64,000 nucleotides of DNA from Phyllobacterium bourgognense (GTDB taxonomy: Bacteria; Pseudomonadota; Alphaproteobacteria; Rhizobiales; Rhizobiaceae). Position 1 is the stretch's first letter, and the number at the start of each line of letters is the position of its first letter. Below, piece after piece: positions 27,001-35,219 of the stretch. The notes under the pieces were generated by a model. It worked only from the letters and a program-made list of their open reading frames with translations. It had not been told where the DNA came from and did not search any database. Position numbers and translations under genes: made by a program. The stretch is taken from NCBI RefSeq assembly GCF_003337575.1, contig NZ_QPJM01000002.1:186001-250000 (forward strand), in the 5' to 3' direction.

Positions 27001-27754
27001 CGAGCAGGTGCGGCTCATTGGAGAAGGCACAGAAGAAAAGCTGGCCAGACAACGCGCCGGTTTTCGCGTATTCGGCTCCAAGCCGGGTGCCTATGGTGCT
27101 GGCCTGCAAGCACTCATGGACGAAAACGACTGGACAAAGCGCGACGATCTGGCCGAAGCCTGGCTCGTCTGGGGCGGCTATGCCTATGGCGCGGGCATCG
27201 AGGGCAATGCTGAGCGGGGCTTACTCGAAGAACGGCTGCGGGACGTCAACGCAGTCGTGCAAAATCAGGACAACCGCGAGCACGATCTGCTCGATTCCGA
27301 CGATTACTACCAGTTCGAAGGCGGTATGTCGGCGGCGGTGGAACTTGTCTCGGGCGAGCGCCCCGCCATCTACCACAATGACCATTCACGTCCGGAAAAA
27401 CCCGTTATCCGCACGCTTGAAGAAGAAATCGCCCGTACGGTTCGTGGCCGCGTGACCAACCCGAAATGGATTACTGGCGTGATGCGCCATGGCTATAAGG
27501 GTGCATTCGAGATGGCGGCGACCGTGGATTATCTTTTTGCCTTCGCCGCTACCACCGGCGCTGTCGGCAACCACCACTTCGAAGCTGTCTACCAGGCATT
27601 TCTGGTAAACGACGACGTGCGGAATTTTCTGGCCGAGAAGAACCCGCATGCCTTGCGTGATATTGCGGAAAAGTTGGAACAGGCGGTCACGCGCGACTTC
27701 TGGAGGCCGCGTTCCAACTCGGCGCGCTACGATTTAAGCAAACTTGCCGCTTGA
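24026..27754 (+). CDS. cobN: Cobaltochelatase subunit CobN
   Basis: At 1242 residues this is the large subunit of the ATP-dependent, oxygen-pathway cobaltochelatase CobNST, which inserts cobalt into hydrogenobyrinate diamide. It belongs to the CobN/magnesium chelatase H family: 'GVGLDTPAGTWHILHAM', 'VHVGKHGNLEWLPGKSLALS' and 'GRNFFSVDSRAVPTPAAWE' are family stretches, and the end ('YQAFLVNDDVRNFLAEKNP') is intact. CobS and CobT are not in the window. It starts 11 bases after cobW and is followed after 26 bases by cobO. Confidence 0.96.
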   Translation: MHLLLAQKGTIAEGAEAIDLGQTPGDVLFLSAADTELASLSFARRQNDVVSLRLANMMALAHPMSVDAYVERTARHAKLIVVRIIGGESYWPYGLEALHACAINHKVQLAVLPGDDKPDPGLDRFSTISRQDRDALWHYLLEGGAQNALRFLDYCGSLIDGKDKPQEAAPLLKAGLWWPGSAAPSLEELRGQWQDNASVVAVCFYRALVQSGQTQPAEALIDALKAKGLNPLPVFVSSLKDPVSVATLESIFAEAPPSVVLNSTGFAVSAPGSARKATVLEHDGAMVLQVIFSGSSIEQWRGSDQGLSARDLAMNVALPEVDGRVLSRAVSFKSARHYDDSTQANIVTHEPMADRVEFVAALAANWARLRAAKPASRRVALIMANYPNRDGRLGNGVGLDTPAGTWHILHAMREQGYPVASVPSDGDALINHMMSGPTNAAHDGREIRETISLDQYRSFFEKLPQSIQDIVTSRWGQPEADPYFMEHAETFALPLARFGETLVGIQPARGYNIDPKETYHSPDLVPPHGYLAFYAYLREVYGAHAIVHVGKHGNLEWLPGKSLALSENCYPEAVLGPVPHIYPFIVNDPGEGTQAKRRSSAVIIDHLTPPLTRAESYGPLKDLEALVDEYYEASGVDPRRLVRLKAQILDLVRDIGLDSDAGIHDHDPDDLALQKLDAYLCDLKEMQIRDGLHVFGRSPEGRLLTDLVVALARVPRGAGHGADQSLQRAIALDLGLEGFDPLDCEMAKPWDGPRPDILQAISDEPWRIAGDTVERVELLAAKLVAGEVDCTQDWAATIAVLDGIGTNLRSAVTACGDAEMNALLTALDGRFVVPGPSGAPTRGRPDVLPTGRNFFSVDSRAVPTPAAWELGQKSAELLIRRYTQDHGEWPTSFGLTAWGTSNMRTGGDDIAQALALIGAKPVWDMASRRVTGYEIIPTAMLGRPRVDVTLRISGFFRDAFPDQIALFDTAVRAVGALDEDAEDNPIAARMRSEQVRLIGEGTEEKLARQRAGFRVFGSKPGAYGAGLQALMDENDWTKRDDLAEAWLVWGGYAYGAGIEGNAERGLLEERLRDVNAVVQNQDNREHDLLDSDDYYQFEGGMSAAVELVSGERPAIYHNDHSRPEKPVIRTLEEEIARTVRGRVTNPKWITGVMRHGYKGAFEMAATVDYLFAFAATTGAVGNHHFEAVYQAFLVNDDVRNFLAEKNPHALRDIAEKLEQAVTRDFWRPRSNSARYDLSKLAA

Positions 27755-27780
27755 TAATTTGATTCGGAAGGGAAAGCCAA

Positions 27781-28419
27781 ATGGCTGAAAAGTCACAAAA
27801 ATTGCAGAATCTGACCGAAGCGGAAATCAATGAGCGGCACGCCGACAAGATGCGCAAGAAGAAAGCGGTGCGCGACAAAATTCTGGCAACAAAGACCGAC
27901 GAAAAAGGTCTGGTGATCGTCAATACCGGTAAAGGAAAAGGCAAATCCACGGCCGGTTTCGGCGTTGTATTCCGGGCGCTCGGCCATGGCATGAAGATCG
28001 GCGTCGTCCAGTTCGTCAAGGGATCATGGGATACGGGCGAGCGTTGGGTTCTGGAGAAATTCCCCGAGCAGGTGACGATTTCCGCCATGGGCGAGGGATT
28101 TACGTGGGAAACGCAGGATCGTGCCCGCGATATCGCCATGGCGCGCGATGCGTGGGAACAGGCCAAGATGATGATCCTCGACGACGAAACCGAGTTGGTT
28201 CTCTGCGACGAACTGAACATTGCCCTGCGTTATGACTATCTGCCGGTGGATGAAATCATCGAAGTTCTGAAGCAGAAGCCGCATATGAAACATGTGATCA
28301 TCACTGGCCGTAACGCCAAGGATGAGCTCATCGAGTTTGCGGATCTTGTCACCGAGATGGAAATGATCAAGCATCCGTTCCGATCGGGCATCAAGGCTCA
28401 AAAGGGCATCGAATTTTAA
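27781..28419 (+). CDS. cobO: Cob(I)yrinic acid a,c-diamide adenosyltransferase
   Basis: The 212-residue CobO/BtuR-type enzyme adds the adenosyl group to reduced cobalt. The P-loop is 'NTGKGKGKSTAGFG' (about 45-58). 'VQFVKGSWDTGERW' and 'LCDELNIALRYDYLP' (Walker B region) follow, and 'HVIITGRNAKDELIEFADLVTEM' lies near the end. An N-terminal helical leader of about 35 residues is usual for this group. It sits directly after cobN, matching the order of the reactions. Confidence 0.95.
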   Translation: MAEKSQKLQNLTEAEINERHADKMRKKKAVRDKILATKTDEKGLVIVNTGKGKGKSTAGFGVVFRALGHGMKIGVVQFVKGSWDTGERWVLEKFPEQVTISAMGEGFTWETQDRARDIAMARDAWEQAKMMILDDETELVLCDELNIALRYDYLPVDEIIEVLKQKPHMKHVIITGRNAKDELIEFADLVTEMEMIKHPFRSGIKAQKGIEF

Positions 28420-28507
28420 TTTTGTAGATGCTGGCCTGAGGCGTTTCGCTACTTGAATTCGGCTGTCTGTACTGCAATCAATCAGTAGAGACAATTTTGG
28501 GGGTAAA

Positions 28508-28939
28508 ATGAGCGAAAGCATTTTTGATCGGATCGCGACATTTCTGGGTACGAAAAGTGCGGTGCAGAAGGTTGCCGATGACCCGGTGTTGACAGCAGAA
28601 CTTTTGCTGCTGCTGCACATAGCATTGGCGGATGGAAAGACTGATAAAGCCGAATATGGCGCGATTCTGCGTGTCGCTTCGAATGATTTCGGAATTTCGC
28701 CTGAGGAGTTCGGAGAAGTCGCTGAATACCTCAAGGACTTCGGTTACGAGACCACAAGTACCCAAGCGGCGCTGGCCTTTGCGGACGTGTCGTTTGAACG
28801 TAAGGTTCAGTTGCTGCGTCATCTTTTGGCGATTGCGAATGCCGACGATGAATTGGATGCCAAGGAAGCCAATCTGATCCGCAAGACGGCCGATCTTTTG
28901 GGCGTAACACCGGAAGAACTGCACAAGAAGCACGTATGA
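28508..28939 (+). CDS. TerB-like protein embedded in the cob operon
   Basis: The 143-residue helical, acidic protein matches the TerB/DjlA-type domain: two related halves with 'LLLLLHIALADGKTDKAEY' and 'LLRHLLAIANADDELDAKEA', each with an acidic loop that binds a metal in TerB. No signal or membrane segment is present. Its stop overlaps the cobE start (ATGA), so the two are coupled, although TerB proteins are not known cobalamin enzymes. An 88-base gap separates it from cobO. A link to metal handling or stress is inference. Confidence 0.8.
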   Translation: MSESIFDRIATFLGTKSAVQKVADDPVLTAELLLLLHIALADGKTDKAEYGAILRVASNDFGISPEEFGEVAEYLKDFGYETTSTQAALAFADVSFERKVQLLRHLLAIANADDELDAKEANLIRKTADLLGVTPEELHKKHV

Positions 28940-29328
28940 CTTCGCCAATCTATGCGCTGGGGGTGGGGTGCGAACGGGGATGCGCGCCCGACGAGCTCTT
29001 CGACCTCGTCAACAAGGTCTTGCAAAACGCGGCCATTGAGCCATCGAATCTAAGCGGCATACATTCCATAGACTTGCGACGTGGCGAGCCAGCCATTGTA
29101 GATGTGGCGCGGAAATTCAGCCGCCCTGTTTGCTACTTCAGCGCTTCCTTTCTGGAAGAACAGACACCGAGTTTGCTGAACCCGTCCGATCGCGTTTTTG
29201 CACTGATGGGATGTCACGGCGTGGCTGAAGCCGCCGCCCTTGCAGGTGTTGGACCGACAGGCGTATTGGTCGTTGGAAAAACAAAATCGGCTCATGCCAC
29301 AGCAGCATTGGCTGTAACAAAGAGATAA
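28936..29328 (+). CDS. cobE: Cobalamin biosynthesis protein CobE (CbiG C-terminal-like)
   Basis: The 130-residue protein matches CobE: 'ALGVGCERGCAPDELFDLV' at the start, 'SIDLRRGEPAIVDVARKF' in the middle and 'GVAEAAALAG' near the end. CobE corresponds to the C-terminal domain of CbiG; its exact role in the oxygen-dependent route remains uncertain. It begins inside the TerB gene stop and ends 3 bases before cobM. Confidence 0.88.
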   Translation: MTSPIYALGVGCERGCAPDELFDLVNKVLQNAAIEPSNLSGIHSIDLRRGEPAIVDVARKFSRPVCYFSASFLEEQTPSLLNPSDRVFALMGCHGVAEAAALAGVGPTGVLVVGKTKSAHATAALAVTKR

Positions 29329-29331
29329 AAA

Positions 29332-30093
29332 ATGACGGTCCATTTTATTGGAGCAGGCCCCGGCGCCCCCGACCTTATTACTGTCCGCGGATTAAAACTG
29401 ATTCAATCCTGTCCAGTCTGTTTGTATGCAGGTTCATTGGTTCCAGTGGAGATGGTCGCGGAAGTGCCCGAAAACGCGCGCGTGGTCGATACATCATCGC
29501 TCACGCTCGATGAGATCATTGCGGAGTTCGAGAAGGCCCACGCGGAAGGCAAGGATGTGGCGCGGGTTCATTCCGGCGATCCGTCGATATACGGTGCGGT
29601 GGCAGAGCAGATGCGGCGCCTCGATGCTTTGGGTATCCACTATGATGTGACGCCGGGCGTTCCGGCATTTGCGGCCGCTGCTGCCGCCTTGAAAAAAGAA
29701 CTGACGGTCCCGGAAGTATGTCAAACCATCATCCTGACGCGTACTTCGATAAAATCATCCTCTATGCCGGAAGGCGAAGATCTGGCAACTCTTGCGAAAT
29801 CGGGTGCGACGTTGGTTATCCACCTTTCGATCCGCAATCTGGCACGTATCGAAACCGAACTTTCCCCGCTCTACGGCGCTGAGTGTCCTGTTATTGTTGC
29901 CTATCGCGTGGGCTGGACAGACGAACAATTTATACACGGAACGCTTGCCGATATTGCCGGCAAGGTAAAAATGTCGGGCTTGGATCGTTCAGCGATGATT
30001 TTCGTTGGGCGCGGTCTAGCGGCAGATACTTTCCGGGATTCGGCTCTTTATCACGAGGGCCACACGCACTCGCTGCGCAAGCCATCAGGCTGA
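29332..30093 (+). CDS. cobM: Precorrin-4 C11-methyltransferase
   Basis: The 253-residue SAM-dependent enzyme methylates C11 of precorrin-4. Family motifs are 'VHFIGAGPGAPDLITVRGLKLI' at the N-terminus, 'RVHSGDPSIYGAVAEQM' near 78-94 and 'VTPGVPAFAAAAAALKKELTVPE'. Length is as expected. It is the last gene of the rightward block that starts at the riboswitch, and its 3' end overlaps the convergent cobK by 9 bases. Confidence 0.95.
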   Translation: MTVHFIGAGPGAPDLITVRGLKLIQSCPVCLYAGSLVPVEMVAEVPENARVVDTSSLTLDEIIAEFEKAHAEGKDVARVHSGDPSIYGAVAEQMRRLDALGIHYDVTPGVPAFAAAAAALKKELTVPEVCQTIILTRTSIKSSSMPEGEDLATLAKSGATLVIHLSIRNLARIETELSPLYGAECPVIVAYRVGWTDEQFIHGTLADIAGKVKMSGLDRSAMIFVGRGLAADTFRDSALYHEGHTHSLRKPSG

Positions 30094-30831
30094 GCCAAAA
30101 AATCTATCAACAAACAGAATGACGCTTTCGATATCGGCCACACTATGGATGCTGGGGCGATGCGGACGATCGATCATGATCACAGGGATACCGAGATCAC
30201 GCGCCGCCTTGATCTTGGTGTAGGAGGCGGTGCCGCCGGAATTACGGCAGACGATATGTGTGAGGCGTTTCGTCGTCAGGAAAGCAGTTTCGTCATCAAC
30301 TTTGCCAGGCTTCGACAATTCCAGTTCGAAGTCCACAAGATCAAGCGGCGCTTCAGGCGGATCTATCATTCGCACGACAAAATGTACGTCGCCGCGACTG
30401 GAGAACGGTGCGATGTGTTGTCGTCCAAGTGCGAGCAGCACGCGTGCCTTGGCGGGGATGAGGGAAACCGCGTCTTCGAGCGACGTGACGCTTGTCCAAT
30501 TGTCGCCCGGTTTCGCGTGCCACGCGGGGCGTTCCAACCGGACGAAAGGCGTTTTTGTTGAAGCTGCTGCAAGGATGGCATTGTCAGAGATTTGCGTTGC
30601 GAAAGGGTGAGTTGCGTCGATGAGCAAATATATTTCCTGTTTCACGATGTATGCAATAAGGCCCCTCGCACCACCAAAACCGCCGACGCGAACTTCGCCC
30701 TTGAGTGTTGCCGGATTGAGCGTGCGTCCCGCCAAAGATGAAATCACGCGGTGACCCTGCGCGGCGAGACGAGACGCGAGTTTTGACGCCTCGGCAGTAC
30801 CACCCAGAATGAGAATCGGACGATTAGACAC
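30085..30831 (-). CDS. cobK: Precorrin-6A reductase
   Basis: The 248-residue NADPH-dependent reductase matches CobK/CbiJ: 'ILILGGTAEASKLASRLAAQG' at the N-terminus, 'LIDATHPFATQISDNA' near 75-90, 'RLERPAW' and 'LGRQHIAPF' in the middle, and 'HIVCRNSGGTASYTKIKAARDLGIPVIMIDRP' towards the end. It reduces the macrocycle after ring contraction. Its start overlaps the end of cbiD by 8 bases, so the two form a small leftward operon inside the rightward cluster. Confidence 0.94.
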   Translation of the reverse strand: MSNRPILILGGTAEASKLASRLAAQGHRVISSLAGRTLNPATLKGEVRVGGFGGARGLIAYIVKQEIYLLIDATHPFATQISDNAILAAASTKTPFVRLERPAWHAKPGDNWTSVTSLEDAVSLIPAKARVLLALGRQHIAPFSSRGDVHFVVRMIDPPEAPLDLVDFELELSKPGKVDDETAFLTTKRLTHIVCRNSGGTASYTKIKAARDLGIPVIMIDRPHRPSIHSVADIESVILFVDRFFGSA

Positions 30832-31939
30832 GGGAAAGAACTGTACCCTTGCGATCGGTGACGATGACCTCTACTTCAACCGGGGCGCCCTTAAGTGTGG
30901 CAAGAGCTGTTTGCCTGGCCAGTGTGGCAATGAGACCGGCGAGATCGATTCCCATAGATTGTGTCAATTCAAGCACTTCCTGCGCAGTGTTGGCATTCAG
31001 AATCCGCTCCCTCACACTGGCATCGAGCCCCAGCTTTTCAGCTTCATCAGCAAGAAAAGTCATGCTGACCTGACTGCGGCCGGAATGAAGATCGAGCGCA
31101 CCCTGTGCCAGTTTTGTCAGCTTGGCAAAGCCGCCGGCGATTGTCAGTCGATCGATTGGATGAACGCGCAGGTATTTCAGCAATCCACCGGCAAAATCAC
31201 CCATGTCAAGAAGCGCAATCTCCGGCAGATGATAAATGGCTTGCGCCGCATCCTCGGAGGTGGAGCCGGTTGCGGCGAGAACATGCTTGAGGCCTGCTGC
31301 ACGTGATACATCAATGCCGCGGTGGATCGAATGTATCCAGGCCGCGCAAGAAAAGGGGTGAACGATGCCAGTGGTTCCCAGTATCGAAATACCGCCGACA
31401 ATGCCAAGACGCGGGTTCCAGGTTTTCTTGGCCAACTCTTCGCCCTCAGGCACAGAGATTGTGATGACGATATCTGCTGGAAGATCATATTGCGCACAGA
31501 TTTCCTCACAAATCCGGCTCATCATTGCACGCGGTACGGGATTGATGGCGGGTTCTCCGGGCGCGATGGGGAGTCCCGGCAGGGTAACCGTGCCCACGCC
31601 TTCGCCTGCGACAAACTGTATGCCGCTTCCGGGCGGGGCGGGAAACACCGTCGAGATTATCGTTGCACCATGCGTTACATCGGGATCATCACCGGCATCT
31701 TTGACGATGCCCGCCATTGCATAACCGTCGCCGATCGATTCGATCGCCAGCTGAAAGTGCGGTACTTCTCCTTTAGGCAGGATGATCGCTACGGGATCGG
31801 GAAATTCGCCTGTGATCAGCGCGATCAAAGCCGCTTTGGTCGCAGCGGTTGCACAAGCACCCGTAGTCCAGCCTCTGCGCAAGGGCCGGTCGCTCGTCTC
31901 GTCGGGTTTCCGCTGTCCTGCATCAGTTTCATCGCTCAT
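30824..31939 (-). CDS. cbiD: Cobalt-precorrin-5B C1-methyltransferase
   Basis: The 371-residue protein matches CbiD: 'GWTTGACATAATKAAL' near the start, 'VKDAGDDPDVTHGATI' in the middle, 'NPRLGIVGGISILGTTGIV' and 'TIAGGFAKLTKLAQG' further on. CbiD methylates C1 in the cobalt-early pathway. Many alphaproteobacteria carry it in an otherwise oxygen-type pathway in place of CobF. The start at 31939 is set by alignment with Brucella-type CbiD; an upstream ATG at 31975 is also open. It diverges from cobA. Confidence 0.92.
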   Translation of the reverse strand: MSDETDAGQRKPDETSDRPLRRGWTTGACATAATKAALIALITGEFPDPVAIILPKGEVPHFQLAIESIGDGYAMAGIVKDAGDDPDVTHGATIISTVFPAPPGSGIQFVAGEGVGTVTLPGLPIAPGEPAINPVPRAMMSRICEEICAQYDLPADIVITISVPEGEELAKKTWNPRLGIVGGISILGTTGIVHPFSCAAWIHSIHRGIDVSRAAGLKHVLAATGSTSEDAAQAIYHLPEIALLDMGDFAGGLLKYLRVHPIDRLTIAGGFAKLTKLAQGALDLHSGRSQVSMTFLADEAEKLGLDASVRERILNANTAQEVLELTQSMGIDLAGLIATLARQTALATLKGAPVEVEVIVTDRKGTVLSRV

Positions 31940-32043
31940 GTAGGTCTTATAGACCAGCTTCTGCACCCGTTGCATGATTTTTCCGATAAGGTCATGGTTA
32001 CGATCAGAAAAATTGTGCTATGCGCAAAAGATCGGAACGAGCG

Positions 32044-32883
32044 ATGAGCGCAATGAATTCGAAGCTGCCAGTTTTTGAAACCGGCCACGTCTGGCTGGTA
32101 GGAGCAGGGCCGGGAGATCCTGGCCTACTGACCCTGCATGCTGTCAACGGGCTCGAACAGGCCGATGTCATCGTCTACGACGCTTTAGTCAATGACGATT
32201 GCCTTTCTTTCGCTGGTCCTGGGGCAGTGATGGAATATGCGGGCAAACGGGGCGGGAAACCATCTCCGCAACAACGCGATATATCGCTTCGACTGGTCGA
32301 ACTCGCCAAGTCCGGCAAACGAGTGCTGCGCTTGAAAGGCGGTGACCCTTTCGTCTTTGGAAGAGGCGGTGAGGAAGCGTTGACCTTGGTTGAACATCAA
32401 GTGCCATTCCGGATTATCCCCGGCATTACGGCCGGGATTGGTGGTCTTGCCTACGCGGGTATCCCCGTCACTCACCGCGAAACCAACCAAAGTGTTACCT
32501 TCCTGACCGGACATGATTCTAACGGCCTCGTTCCCGACTCGATGGACTGGAATAGTATCGCCAAGGGTTCTTCGGTCATCGTGATGTATATGGCAATGAA
32601 GCATATCGGACTGATTGCTTCGCGCCTGATTGCTGCTGGTCGCTCCAGGGATGAACCAATCGCCTTTGTCTGCAATGCCACCACGGGCCGTCAGAAGGTA
32701 CTTGAGACAACACTCGAAAGAGCCGAGGTAGATGTTCAGCAGTCGGGCCTCCGCCCTCCCGCCATCGTGGTGGTGGGACAGGTTGTCCGCTTACGCGCGG
32801 CGCTCGACTGGCTCGGCGCGGGAGAAGGTCGTGTGCTTACGCAGGATCCGCTTGGAACCCGCCGGGAAAAGGATGCGGGATGA
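32044..32883 (+). CDS. cobA: Uroporphyrinogen-III C-methyltransferase
   Basis: The 279-residue SUMT converts uroporphyrinogen III to precorrin-2 with two SAM, the first step committed to corrins and sirohaem. Motifs are 'VWLVGAGPGDPGLLTLHAV', 'RLKGGDPFVFGRGGEEA', 'GITAGIGGLAYAGIPVTHRE' and 'VVVGQVVRLRAAL'. It is a single-domain enzyme with no CysG reductase part. The start at 32044 has a GGAACGAG site. It overlaps cobB by 4 bases (ATGA). Confidence 0.94.
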   Translation: MSAMNSKLPVFETGHVWLVGAGPGDPGLLTLHAVNGLEQADVIVYDALVNDDCLSFAGPGAVMEYAGKRGGKPSPQQRDISLRLVELAKSGKRVLRLKGGDPFVFGRGGEEALTLVEHQVPFRIIPGITAGIGGLAYAGIPVTHRETNQSVTFLTGHDSNGLVPDSMDWNSIAKGSSVIVMYMAMKHIGLIASRLIAAGRSRDEPIAFVCNATTGRQKVLETTLERAEVDVQQSGLRPPAIVVVGQVVRLRAALDWLGAGEGRVLTQDPLGTRREKDAG

Positions 32884-34178
32884 AAGGCATGATTGTTGCC
32901 GCTCCGTCATCTGGCAGCGGCAAGACGACCGTCACGCTTGGATTGTTGCGCGCTCTTCGAAATCTCGGTGTAGAGATAGCGCCAGCAAAAGCGGGGCCAG
33001 ATTACATCGACCCGGCTTATCACGCGGTGGCGAGCGGTAGCCCTTGCGTCAATCTCGATCCTTGGGCGATGCGGCCGGATTTGATCAGTGCGCTGGCTTC
33101 GCGTCATACCGAAGGAAACAAGATGCTCGTGGTCGAAGGTATGATGGGCCTTTTCGATGGTGCCAGCGACGGGCGGGGGTCTGCCGCCGATCTTGCGACA
33201 CATCTGTCGCTTCCCGTTATTCTTGTAGTCGACTGTGCGCGGCAATCGCATTCGATCGCCGCGCTTGTTAGCGGTTTTCGAGATTTTCGCCGCGACGTCA
33301 TGATTGCGGGCCTGATCCTTAATAGGGTTGGCAGTGTCCGCCATGAGACCATGCTGCGTTCTGCATTGGAGTCCGTCGGCGTACCGGTTCTCGGTTGCTT
33401 GCCGCGTGACCAGGGGTTGCAATTACCGGAACGGCATCTCGGGCTCGTTCAGGCCGGCGAGCATCTCGATCTTGAGGCTTTCATCACGCATGCAGGTCAT
33501 CTCGTTGCCAACAGGATAGATCTCGAACAGATCCAGAAAATCGCCAATCGCTACGGTCCCGCTGGTTCGATGGCGAATGTTTCCCGCATTCCGCCTCTTG
33601 GACAAAGGATCGCTGTTGCGCGTGATAACGCCTTCGCATTTTCCTACTGGCATCTGCTGGACGGTTGGAGGCGGCGCGGGGCCGAGATAAGCTATTTTTC
33701 ACCGCTTGCGGATGAAGCGCCAGCCGGAGACAGCGATGCGATCTATTTACCTGGAGGTTATCCAGAGCTTCACGCTGGACCCCTCGCCCAAGCATCTAAC
33801 TTTGCTTCTGGCATCAGGGATGCTGCGACCAATGGTGTTACCATCTATGGCGAATGCGGAGGTTACATGGTGCTGGGTGAGAGCATAGAGGATGCTATGG
33901 GCAAGGCACATCCGATGCTTGGGCTACTGCCTGTCGAAACAAGTTTTGCAAAACGAAAGATGCATCTCGGCTATCGCCGCTTAGAACCACTTGCGACGGC
34001 TCTGTTTCAGACGGAGGTTACCGGTCATGAATTTCACTATGCCAGTATTGTCCGCGAGGGCGTCGCCGAACGGCTCTTCCGCGTTCGGGACGCACTGGGT
34101 GAAGATCTGGGCGAAGCCGGGCTGCGCATCGGATCGGTGAGCGGCTCCTATATGCACATAATTGATTTGGCGGGATAA
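32880..34178 (+). CDS. cobB: Hydrogenobyrinic acid a,c-diamide synthase
   Basis: The 432-residue glutamine-dependent enzyme amidates the a and c side chains. The N-terminal ATP-binding domain has 'APSSGSGKTTVTLGLLRAL' and 'KAGPDYIDPAYH'; 'VVEGMMGLFDGASDGRGSAADLA' follows. The C-terminal amidotransferase domain carries the nucleophile in 'YGECGGYMVLGE' and a late His in 'GSYMHIID'. Its start overlaps the cobA stop and its stop overlaps the cobC start by one base, so all three are coupled. Confidence 0.95.
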   Translation: MKGMIVAAPSSGSGKTTVTLGLLRALRNLGVEIAPAKAGPDYIDPAYHAVASGSPCVNLDPWAMRPDLISALASRHTEGNKMLVVEGMMGLFDGASDGRGSAADLATHLSLPVILVVDCARQSHSIAALVSGFRDFRRDVMIAGLILNRVGSVRHETMLRSALESVGVPVLGCLPRDQGLQLPERHLGLVQAGEHLDLEAFITHAGHLVANRIDLEQIQKIANRYGPAGSMANVSRIPPLGQRIAVARDNAFAFSYWHLLDGWRRRGAEISYFSPLADEAPAGDSDAIYLPGGYPELHAGPLAQASNFASGIRDAATNGVTIYGECGGYMVLGESIEDAMGKAHPMLGLLPVETSFAKRKMHLGYRRLEPLATALFQTEVTGHEFHYASIVREGVAERLFRVRDALGEDLGEAGLRIGSVSGSYMHIIDLAG

Positions 34179-35191
34179 TGCAGATTGAACATGGTGGCGC
34201 GCTCGATCGCGCTATGGACCGTTTCGGTGGTCCGCTATCCGACTGGATTGATCTTTCGACCGGTATCAATCCTGAGGTATTTCCATTGCCGTCGATCGGT
34301 CTTGAAATCTGGAACCGCTTGCCGGACGAAAAACTGCTCACGTCAACCATTAACGCCGCCCGAAAATATTATGGCGCTGCGGCTGAGGCCGGAATCGTTG
34401 CAGCGCCAGGCACACAATCGCTGATTCAGATACTGCCTGATCTTATGGCAACCAAAGGCGACGTTGCGATTGTTGGTCCGACTTACCAGGAACACAGTGC
34501 GTCATTCCACAATGCAGGCTGGCGAATTTCGAACTGCTCGAGCATCGATGAAATTCCGCCATCCTCGAAGGTTGCGGTTGTGGTCAATCCGAACAATCCT
34601 GACGGACGAATTGTCTCAAGGGAATCTTTGCTTGAACTTGCTGGACGATTGGGGAGCAGAGGTGGCGTCCTGATTGTAGATGAAGCCTTTGCCGATCCCC
34701 ATCCAGAAGCAAGCATCGCAGACCACGCAGGGATAAGTGGGCTGATTATCCTGAAATCTTTCGGCAAATTCTTCGGCTTGGGAGGGCTGCGATTGGGTTT
34801 TGCGTTGACGGCGCATGATGTTGCGGACGCCCTCAAGCTGCGGCTGGGTCCGTGGGCCGTATCGGGTCCCGCCCTAACCGTCGCATCCCATGCGTTCTCC
34901 GATGAAATCCTCCTTGCAGGTTTTGCGAAGCGGTTGAGCGCACGTCGTGAGTTGCTTGGACGCGTCCTGGCAGAAGCGGGTCTTTTCCAAGTTGGTGGCA
35001 CAATGCTGTTTTCATTGGTGGAGTTTGAACAGGTTCAGAAGCTCCACGAAGCATTATGCGAGCACCAGGTACTGACAAGAAAATTTGACTACGCGCCACA
35101 ATGGTTGCGTTTTGGTCTGCCATTGGATGAGAATGCAGCTGAACGATTGCAGCAACGTCTTCGTACTGCGCTAAGTGTAATATCCCGCTGA
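34178..35191 (+). CDS. cobC: Threonine-phosphate decarboxylase (CobC, class I/II aminotransferase fold)
   Basis: The 337-residue PLP enzyme makes the aminopropanol phosphate arm of cobalamin. The PLP Lys is in 'LKSFGKFFGLGGLRLGF' near residue 195. Other motifs are 'DLSTGINPEVFPLP' at the N-terminus, 'VVNPNNPDGRIVSRE' and 'LIVDEAFADPHPE'. The symbol follows the Pseudomonas denitrificans naming, where CobC corresponds to CobD of Salmonella. It is coupled to cobB and followed after 28 bases by cobD. Confidence 0.92.
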   Translation: MQIEHGGALDRAMDRFGGPLSDWIDLSTGINPEVFPLPSIGLEIWNRLPDEKLLTSTINAARKYYGAAAEAGIVAAPGTQSLIQILPDLMATKGDVAIVGPTYQEHSASFHNAGWRISNCSSIDEIPPSSKVAVVVNPNNPDGRIVSRESLLELAGRLGSRGGVLIVDEAFADPHPEASIADHAGISGLIILKSFGKFFGLGGLRLGFALTAHDVADALKLRLGPWAVSGPALTVASHAFSDEILLAGFAKRLSARRELLGRVLAEAGLFQVGGTMLFSLVEFEQVQKLHEALCEHQVLTRKFDYAPQWLRFGLPLDENAAERLQQRLRTALSVISR

Positions 35192-35219
35192 TTTTTGATT
35201 CAACAGGATCGAATTATTC

